Assembly (NCBI GenBank): GCA_002989075.1
Contig: PSQN01000013.1
Coordinates: 1,336,379-1,400,378 of the forward strand
Source of the DNA: Arthonia radiata
Taxonomy: Eukaryota > Ascomycota > Arthoniomycetes > Arthoniales > Arthoniaceae
Direction of reading: 5' to 3'
Length of the DNA: 64,000 nucleotides
Shown here: piece by piece, positions 56,410 to 64,000 of the stretch
How the letters are laid out: the number at the start of each line of letters is the position of its first letter
Numbering within the stretch: the stretch's first letter is position 1
The notes under the pieces: model-generated
Seen by the model: the letters and a program-made list of their open reading frames with translations, nothing else
Told to the model about the DNA's origin: nothing
Database searches by the model: none
Program-made: the position numbers and the translations under genes

Positions 56410-57335
56410 TGCATATTGAGGAACTTGGCTACTGGAAACTGCAGAGGGTGGAACACCCTATCTATAGGCCCAAGTAGTAGTATCATAGGTACTCCTCTGA
56501 TGCTGTGGTAGCAAAGCAGGGACCTTTGTAGAATAGAAGCGTAGGGAAGGAGTGGAAGGGTGTGATGAAGGCTCGAGGGGCTCTTCTAATGGGTCGGCAA
56601 TGTAACCTGATATCAGACTTCGCGTGGTCCGGGCATCGCGGCAGCGGCTGGCGTGGCCGGCTCCTGTGCCTGGCGAAAGGTCACTTCTTTCTCACTTTCA
56701 CGAACAACTATTGGGAAACAGACCATGATGCGCTCGTACAACATGCTCACAACCTGTAGCTTCTTCTGCACGCCGTGGGCATCCCGACTGTGCAGTCTTT
56801 GGGACAGAGCGGCACGGTAATGACTCCTGGGAACTGGGGTCCTGTGGTCCCCTTTATTGAGCGCCCGCCCGCTAAATTTAGGGACGGTATCCCGCTGCGG
56901 CATCTTTGGTCGCCTGAGCTGAAAACGTCCTTTGCACGCCCACTTCAGTGTCATGCAAGCGACTTCGCATTCTCTCAACACCGAGCAGACCGATGTGACA
57001 GCTTCTCGCAAGGCATACAGCTCTTGACGGCAGAGTTAGCTGCTTTGCAAGCGCTGCAGCAGTGAGGGTTTTCGCTGGCCATGGTGCATCTCAGGATGGG
57101 ATGCCGACCCGCGAGGAAGCGCTCACAATCCGAGACCTTAGCATACCACGCGACAGTCACCAGAGACAACGAGCACGTATGGAAGAACCATATTGATTCG
57201 GAGTACGCAAAGACACCAAAGATCTGGCGCACCGTAGTCGGTGAAGATAAAGACAACGCTTGGTCCTTGCGAAGGCTTCGCCAGTTGGCTCTCGGGCGAA
57301 CGCTCGGCATTCTAACCCAAAGGGGACAATGACAA
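56410..57335. other. Intergenic, nothing firm
   Basis: Frames at 56775-57065 and 57081-57332 (plus) and 56613-57373 (minus) were inspected; none has a recognisable domain. The stretch should contain the decarboxylase promoter. Confidence 0.35.
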
Positions 57336-59211
57336 ATGCACGACACTCCAAAGCGTGCGTCATGACTGGCCAATTATTGCACTGTTGATCAACAATTGCT
57401 GCGGCGATACGCTTCTCTGTCTGAGTGGCTTGTTTCCATTTTGGTACTGACGGCTGGGAACCTTGAGGATCATTTAGATCAACAACAACAGAATGCAAGA
57501 ATTGTCAACGCCTCCGAATGGAAAGACTCAGGCTACGGAGCTGGACCAGGTAGGGTGCATTTGTCGGACTGATTCTAAGGCCGCTTGAACGGCCCGTTCT
57601 TTGACCTCCATGCTGAAGTTCACGTCAAGCTGATAGATTTGATCCGGCCCTTGCTGAAAGAGTATGTGGCTTCCGCTGATCAGAATCCGTCGGGGTTCTC
57701 GGCTGCGACCGGATGTGCGAACGGTGACACTCTCCAGACAAAGCCTACATCGACCCCATTCGATCATCCAGGGCCAGAGGCTCTAAGGAACCGCCTTGAT
57801 TTCTCTCTGTCCAGTAAGGGCCAGGGGAAGGACGGCATCGTCGCACTCATCGCACGGATTCTGAGCAACAGCACAAACACGTGGCACCAGGGTTTTCTGG
57901 ACAAGCTTTATGGCAGTACTGACTCGATTGGTGTGGTGTCGGAAATGGTGCTTGCTGCTATGAATACTAATGTAAGACGACCTATTCTGACTCGCGAACC
58001 CTGCGGCCCGACTCATGTTCGTATAGGTACACGTCTTCAAAGTCGCCCCAGCATTAACAGTAATTGAGAAGTCAGTGACTCGAGCACTCGCTGAGCGCTT
58101 CGGTCTCTCCGGTCCAGCTGCGGGTGGTGTCTCGCAGTCAGGCGGTAGCGGTGCCAACTTGACAGCCTTGGTAGTCGCCCGCAACTGTCTGTTCCCAGAA
58201 ACGAAGACCGAAGGCAGCACCAACAGAAGACTTGTTCTTTTCACTAGTGCACATGGACATTACTCGTTTGAGAAGGCCGCACAAATCTGCGGACTGGGCT
58301 CAAATGCGGTCAGGTCAGTGCCGGTCGACAACGAGGGCCGCATGAGCAGCCACGATCTTCGACGGATGGTACGGGAGGCACGCGAGAAGAGCGAGACGCC
58401 TTTTTTTGTGAATGCCACAGCCGGCACTACAGTGCTTGGCAGCTATGATCCATTTACTCAGATAGGTGAGATCTGTCGAGATGAAGGTCTGTGGTTTCAC
58501 GTCGACGGCTCTTGGGGCGGATCCGTCGTCTTCTCCGAGACACACAGAACGAAGCTTCAAGGCGTGGAGTTGGCACAGACAGTGACTATCAATCCGCACA
58601 AAATGCTTGGTGTCCCAATCACGTGCTCGTTCCTACTTGCGCGCGACTTGCGCCAACTGCACCGAGCGAACACACTCCCAGCTGCTTACCTTTTCCACAC
58701 GCCGGAGAGTGAGTCCGGCGCCGAGGCAGAGTCAAGCATCGAGGCGGACTCGACAAGCGACCCGGAGATTTGGGACATTGCTGACCTAACCCTACAATGC
58801 GGCAGGAAGGGCGATGCATTGAAGATGGCTCTGGCTTGGGTCTGGTACGGCTCCGAAGGCATCTCGAAGCGCATCGACCATGGCTTTTCCGTTGCGAAGC
58901 ATTTCGCGGAATTAGTCCAGCAGAATGCAGATCTGGTGCTTGTAAGCCAAAACCCGCCACCTTGCTTGCAAATCTGCTTCTACTACAGTCGAGGCGGCCG
59001 CGTGGGGTCCAAGACGGAGAACAGCGCGCGTACACGACAGATCGCCAACAAGCTACTGAAACATGACTTTCTTGTCGACTATGCGCCTGGCGCGGACGGT
59101 CTGTTCTTCCGTGTGGTGGTGAGCCTGAACAGCAGACATGAAACTGCGAAGGCATTGATAGAGAAGATAGTAGAGCTCGGACATAAGGGCGACGCCCCTA
59201 CCATGCAATAA
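57336..59211 (+). CDS. PLP-dependent group II decarboxylase
   Basis: Exons 57580-57971 and 58027-59211 are firm; a 19-nt first exon 57336-57354 (MHDTPK plus one base, donor GTGCGT) is my best candidate for the start and gives 531 residues. The fold is that of glutamate/aromatic-L-amino-acid/diaminobutyrate decarboxylases. It includes HQGFLDKLYGSTDSIGVVSE, VHVFKVAPALTVIEKSVTRA, GGVSQSGGSGANLTALVVAR, the PLP-stacking region TSAHGHYSFEKAAQICGLGS, HVDGSWGGSVVFSE, and the Schiff-base lysine in NPHKMLGVPITCSFLL (about residue 325). It ends with a typical small domain (FLVDYAPGADGLFFRVVVSL). It uses pyridoxal phosphate to remove CO2 from an amino acid, probably in the cytosol. The substrate cannot be read. 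No PKS/NRPS neighbours are present. Confidence 0.88.
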
Positions 59212-60282
59212 CGTCGCACTGTAGCGTCGGGAGGACCGCTTAATGCACCAGCAGCAAGACGTTGTATGACTAGTAGTGGGCCCCCGAATGGGTCATTGCT
59301 AGCAGCCGTAGATGCTTGCGGATCTTCGCACCCTACAGCGTGGTAACGTTCCGGAGAGCGATTTTCCTTAATCGAAATGTCAATTGCGCCGTGGATGGGG
59401 AGGGCCAATGAACGGCCGTAAGATGCAGTCGCGTGTCATGGATTGCTAAGAAAAAGATGAAACAGCAATGCTTCTGGGGCGGGAACCTGAGTCGCCCACG
59501 CGCGCTGGGAGACGCACTGTGACGCCCTTTTGCATTGCCTCATTGAAAGCGGCCAGAGGTCACATAAGCCACGCAGACTACTTCCTTTACCGCGGCTCTT
59601 CTCATTCAGCCACTGTGTCAAGGAGAGGCGCTGCCTTCGAGAGGTCTGGGTTGTTTGAGGCTCCGGCGCGCTCCTCACTCTGCACATAACTGACTCTGGT
59701 GATCGCCGTTGCGAAGCAAGTGAAGGGTGGATGGAGTCTTCAAGTGACAAGTCAGTGCGCCCGGACCGGTTGACAGCAGCCGCCGGCTGGCCCGTGCACG
59801 GATTAGCGCTCCGGGGGCCGTGCCTTAATCGAGCGGTTGCGTCTCTGAATCGGATCTAACAGTGTTTCACCCATGTCGCTTGCTTGTCTCAAAATAGCTG
59901 GTCTCTGCACTTGTACTGCTCTCTTTTACATCCGCTGTTGCAGCTATAGCTATTTCCAAAACAATATACTCCATATACAGAGCTATCTCATCCATCACGC
60001 TGAATTGGTCATCAGGCATATCTTACAGCATGCTGTCGCACCATCTCAAGAGCCATCGACAACTACTATAGATATTCGAGGTACACAACTACCCCTGCTC
60101 GCTCTGACGCATCCGTCTCACGCTCGTGTGGGAGATCTCATCATTAACCCAAACCGGAACCATCAACCAAGCATCATCCAACCACCTTCGCGTTTTGGGA
60201 TCCATGAGCACGCTCGACGGTATCAATCTTGAGCTCCATCATTGCTGGTTCCTCTCGTGGGTAGGAAAGGAATCCGTGGAAC
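59212..60282. promoter_or_regulatory. Upstream region of the second C2H2 gene
   Basis: About 1.07 kb. From 59870 on it is pyrimidine- and AT-rich with short TATA-like pieces (CTATAGCTATTTCC, 59944 on) and probably contains promoter and a long leader. The frame at 59873-60232 is judged non-coding. Confidence 0.4.
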
Positions 60283-63200
60283 ATGGCTAGCAGCGGTCAG
60301 CAACCATGGGATCTCTATGCAGCTCCAGCCCTCACCACCCGCAACAATCCGCAGTACAACGTAGCATTCAACAATCCCACAGCTGCAACTCTCTCTGCCA
60401 CTGAGGTGCAGTCTGGGTACCCTACGGCTCCTGATGACGGCTCCATGTGGTCGCGAGTACCACCACGTGCCAGTCCTCTGGATCTCGAACGCGCGTCTGC
60501 ACTGAACGAAACGGCACAGCCAACTTGGGAGGGTAATTATCTCAAATCTTTCTCCCGTCAGGCACGGTCGCTGCAGCAGCGACAGCACAGCATGTACTCG
60601 AGCAGTAGCGCAGGCAACCAAGCTCCCCGTGAGTTAAGGACTGGGATGAGCCCACTGGAACGCAGCCAACTTGGTCAAATCGAACTGCCTAGTCTTGACG
60701 ACCAAGACCGTCTTCGCAAACTCAATGAAGAACTGAGCAAAGTCCGCACCTGGCTCGAAGACAGCGCGTTGAGCGTCACGAACTTACCGTCGCACGCAAG
60801 GCCCGAACAGCGCGCGCGCAGCCGCACCACCCCTGGTGCTGCGCAATCCTCACAGAGTCCATCCTACAAGGTGCCGCAACCCGCGGAACGGACACTCCCG
60901 AGCCATCCGCAGCGTCCATCATTTTCCAGTCCTGGGGTTGCTCTGCAGATTCCAGAGGACCACGACGTCGCCGCCGCCAGAGACAGCTTCGAGATGGACC
61001 TCGACCGGCCCGCTTTGGACGAGTCCACGACTCCACCCGCCACTGCAGATCCAATGCTTACGGATGCACAGTCGACAGACCTCGGCATTTCCGCCGCAAT
61101 GAGTCAAAGTCCGGACCGCTATCATCTAAACGAACCGTGGACCGACTTTGCCGCAGAGATCGACTCCGCGCGCATCAAGGAACAGCCTCCGAGCAGCAAC
61201 GCGGCTATCGAGGTGTTCACACGGAAAGCCAGAGATCTTGAAACAGCGTCTCTGGCAGCCACGCTGGGCTCCCGAAGGCGCAGCGAGGCTGACTTGACCA
61301 GTATAGCGTCCCGGGATGGGGCCAATGTGAAAGGACCCTTTGGGGCCAGCCAGGCCAACCTTTTCCGTCGGTTCCTCATCCGCCGCAACAGCAGCAACGC
61401 TAAGAAGCGGAAGGATGGTCACGGTGATGATTCTGCCCAAGTCTCAGACCATGCACCGCCCTACAAGAGAGAAAGCCAGCTTGGACTGTCCCCTCTTAAA
61501 AGAGTCATTAATCGACCCAAGTCTCCACGACTCGAGATGGCAGCCGGTCAATATCATCACGGTCGTAGCCCCTCCATCGGTAAAGCAAGAAAGACACTTA
61601 ATAGGATGCGTAGTAGGAGTGAGATCGGCGGTGCCGGCACCAACACTTCGGCCCTTGCTCAGCAGTGGGCACGTCAAGGTGGCCCACCGGTACCGTCTAT
61701 GAGACCACAAGAAGAGGGGGCTTACCCGGAAGTTTATCAGACTCAAGAGGCACATGTGCTTAGTGCTGATGATGGTGATGGTGATGACGACGCCCTTCAG
61801 GATACTTCAGCAACGATGTCACTGCAGGTCAGTGAAGCCCCTACGGGGTCGGACAGGGAGTCCTTCGTGGCACACATACACAAGCTCAATGCAGGCATTG
61901 AGCCTTACATGCTCGCCAGACTTACCAATGAGCAAGACAAGCGCTATCGACGACTGATCGAATCGCGAACACGACACGACGAAGCCATCCAACGGCGAGC
62001 ATGCACAACAGGCGAGTTCTGCAACGCCCTCGGCAGAGGCCCCAGATATCCAGCGCCTTCGCAAGGGCGTGCGTCTGATAGCGCCTCACCAATCTTCTGG
62101 GTGACAAGCGCTAGTCCGACGGAAGAAGGCTCGGATGATGGCGAAAGGGCACACTTCCCTGAGGGTATCCCGTTGCCACCGGTGAGCCGACTCCCAGCTG
62201 AGTTCGAGTGTCCTCTCTGCTTTCAAGTCAAAAAGATTGTCAAGCCGTCAGATTGGACGAAACATGTCAACGAGGACATCCAACCCTTCACCTGCACGTT
62301 TCCAGACTGCAGCGAAGCCAAATCGTTCAAGCGCAAAGCCGACTGGGTGCGTCATGAGGTAAGCCTTAACTTTGATCTGTTTGTGGGTATGGTCTTTTTC
62401 TAACAACGTGGACAGTCCGAACGACATCGGCATCTCGAAGCGTGGCAGTGTGATCTCGAAGGCTGCTACCATCGCTGTTATCGCCGCGACAATTTCGTCC
62501 AGCATCTCGTCCGAGAGCACAGACTTCCTGAACCCACTAAAATTGGGAAATCGGCTTATCGGACTGGTACAGAACCCGGCGACATCGTTGCGCAACACGT
62601 CGAACGATGCCGGCAAGAAAGTACAAGCAAACCGGAGGACGAGCCTTGCCGATTTTGCGGTGTCTCATGTACCAGCTGGAAGAAGCTGAGCGTACATCTG
62701 GCGCAACACATGCAACAAATCAGCATCCCCATTCTCAAACTGGTCGGCATTGACATCCCTCCAAGCGCGCCTCCAGGGTTGACCGTCACTTCCAGTAGAC
62801 GTCAGTCCAGACAACCATTTACGCCGGTAAATAGATCGCCTGGATCTCGTACTCCATCCATCTCGATGCCAGGCAGTTCGAATCCGCAATCCAGTATCTC
62901 GTCCGGGGAAGGATGGGAGATGGGCAGAACACCAATGCTTTCAGTCACTGACACCAGCCAGACCGCTACAGCTTCAGGGCAGAGACAACGTGCAACATCT
63001 GTAACGCCATCGCTTGGGAGTTGGCATCAACCTCAACCTTCCATAAGCGGGAAGGAAAGAAGCCGATACCCGGTCATGGGTCCACCAAGCGGCAGCCAAG
63101 CTCAGCAAGGCAGTGGCCTTGGTCTCAGTATAGAACAGTCCCCACAACAACAATACCATACGCATAGTCAGTTCTATGGTAATCAGCCAATTACACCACC

Positions 63201-63660
63201 GACACCGGTACAGCGCGGGCAGTCGATGAGCTACCACAGCTCACCTCAGCCACACACTTCTTCGTACAGCAGTGTTTGGTCTGCGTACCCATCTTCCAAT
63301 ATGGGCAGTGCCAGCGAGCAGACGCAAATTCCACACGTCGAAGAGATGCAAGGCATCCTTTCAGGTCCGGAGTTTTCCGAGTCCCCAGTCAACACTTCTG
63401 TGCCACAGTTCTCGGCAACTACTGGGTACCCGATGATGCCCGGCGTTCCCGACTACCGCCAAGAGATGGCCGTGCAACACACTGATAACCAGTATTACGG
63501 CATGTCCACAAACATGCAGTATAGCATGGCCCCGCAGGAGAACCAGGCTTTCGCTCAGTCAAGGTCCGCTTACATGCCGCACAACGACCAGCAAGAGGAG
63601 CCCCAACACTACCACAGCTCGACCTACCCCCCACATTTCTACCATTCCGGTTCCGGATAA
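60283..63660 (+). CDS. C2H2 zinc-finger transcription factor
   Basis: Two exons (60283-62358, 62416-63660; intron GTAAGC..ACAG) give 1106 residues. Residues 1-620 are disordered and rich in Ser, Pro and Gln, with acidic patches (SADDGDGDDDALQDTS). The zinc-finger array begins at about 645 (FECPLCFQVKKIVKPSDWTK; FTCTFPDCSEAKSFKRKADW). It continues across the junction (VRHE-SERHRHLEAWQCDLEGC, YRRDNFVQHLVREH) and includes a later Cys/His group (CRFCGVSCTSWKKLSVHLAQ). The C-terminal ~300 residues are Ser/Gln/Tyr/Met-rich, a typical activation region. The finger spacing is that of a fungal regulator group. I know the pattern but not a gene name. Splicing within the finger block keeps the Cys/His frame, which supports the model strongly. 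Confidence 0.9.
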
Positions 63661-63743
63661 ACTCCTCAAGATCTAATGTCTAATCTTCTTCAGCGTTCAG
63701 TCTTCGACCTTCAGAAAAGTCCGCCAGTGGCACTACACTTGTA

Positions 63744-64000
63744 TCAGTAACCATCGCAACACCACTTGTACCAAAACTTCACATACTCATCATCCAGCTC
63801 CAGCAGCCCCAACGCCATACTCTTACTCAAGTCTTTCTCCTCTTTCCCAAACTCGAAGCTGTGGGGATACGTCCCGGTAATCAGATTCAGCTTTCCCTCG
63901 ACATCATTGATCATCCCGTCGATCTGCATTATCTGGTCCTTCACCGCTTCCCATTGCTTCTCATAGCTCATGGGCAGGTCGACGGGGATCTTGCGCAGCT
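63744..64000 (-). CDS. 3' part of a gene continuing past the right edge
   Basis: The minus-strand frame is open from the window edge to a stop at 63744. It reads LRKIPVDLPMSYEKQWEAVK and ends GLLELDDEYVKFWYKWCCDGY (at most 20 residues quoted here per part). The charged, helical sequence (QIMQIDGMINDVEGKLNLI) suggests a soluble protein. The Met at 63971 may be internal. No family is recognised from the part visible. It converges with the C2H2 gene (83 bases between stops). Confidence 0.55.
   Translation of the reverse strand, partial: LRKIPVDLPMSYEKQWEAVKDQIMQIDGMINDVEGKLNLITGTYPHSFEFGKEEKDLSKSMALGLLELDDEYVKFWYKWCCDGY

Noticed and set aside
57081-57332. 83-codon frame just before the decarboxylase
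   Set aside because: No similarity to decarboxylase N-termini and no in-phase junction to the next exon.
50961-63660. Secondary-metabolite cluster around the decarboxylase and two regulators
   Set aside because: No PKS, NRPS, terpene, P450 or transporter gene is present, and the decarboxylase is the only tailoring-type enzyme.

Overview
The window looks like nuclear DNA of a filamentous ascomycete, most likely a dothideomycete. Genes are dense on both strands and carry many short introns (about 45-275 nt, GT..AG, CTRAC-type branch sites). Several encode families that I know only or mainly from Pezizomycotina: DUF3176, DUF3431, DUF7580, fungal HNH nucleases and fungal C2H2 regulators. Introns that are copies of one another (introner-like elements, ILEs) sit in two adjacent genes. 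ILEs are best known from Dothideomycetes such as Cladosporium/Dothistroma/Zymoseptoria relatives, which supports this placement, but no species can be named. I found no tRNA, rRNA, CRISPR array, retroelement or DNA transposon.

Layout. 0.2-5.9 kb: two paralogous, inward-pointing minus-strand polytopic membrane protein genes around a DUF3176 gene. 6-12 kb: small ORFs, a P-loop kinase-like gene, a DUF3431 protein and a secreted HNH nuclease. 13.2-19.1 kb: a divergent pair, a DUF7580 protein and a 1002-residue zinc-finger protein. 19.4-25.5 kb: ferric reductase, a leucine-rich F-box-type protein and an ankyrin protein. 26.8-33.1 kb: an ILE-riddled secreted protein gene, a CTR copper transporter with an ILE and a CTTGCTC inverted repeat in its promoter, a small secreted protein and a single-pass surface protein. 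34.2-38.2 kb: a GT25 glycosyltransferase, a small membrane protein hidden by splicing and a secreted histidine phosphatase. 38.6-49.3 kb: MMS19, an F-box protein and PEX6. 51-63.7 kb: two C2H2 transcription factors flanking an ankyrin remnant, a small ORF and a PLP-dependent decarboxylase. A partial gene runs off the right edge.

Most neighbours are unrelated housekeeping or accessory genes, and I see no biosynthetic gene cluster. The functional theme that stands out is metal uptake: ferric reductase and CTR copper transporter lie about 8 kb apart, with a copper-type promoter motif before CTR, but other genes separate them and co-regulation is only a suggestion. The most unusual structure is the set of related introns between 27.1 and 29.9 kb, including two placed back to back with no exon between them. 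Exon boundaries were worked out by eye from splice motifs, phase and family similarity. They are internally consistent in phase, but no transcript data were available.
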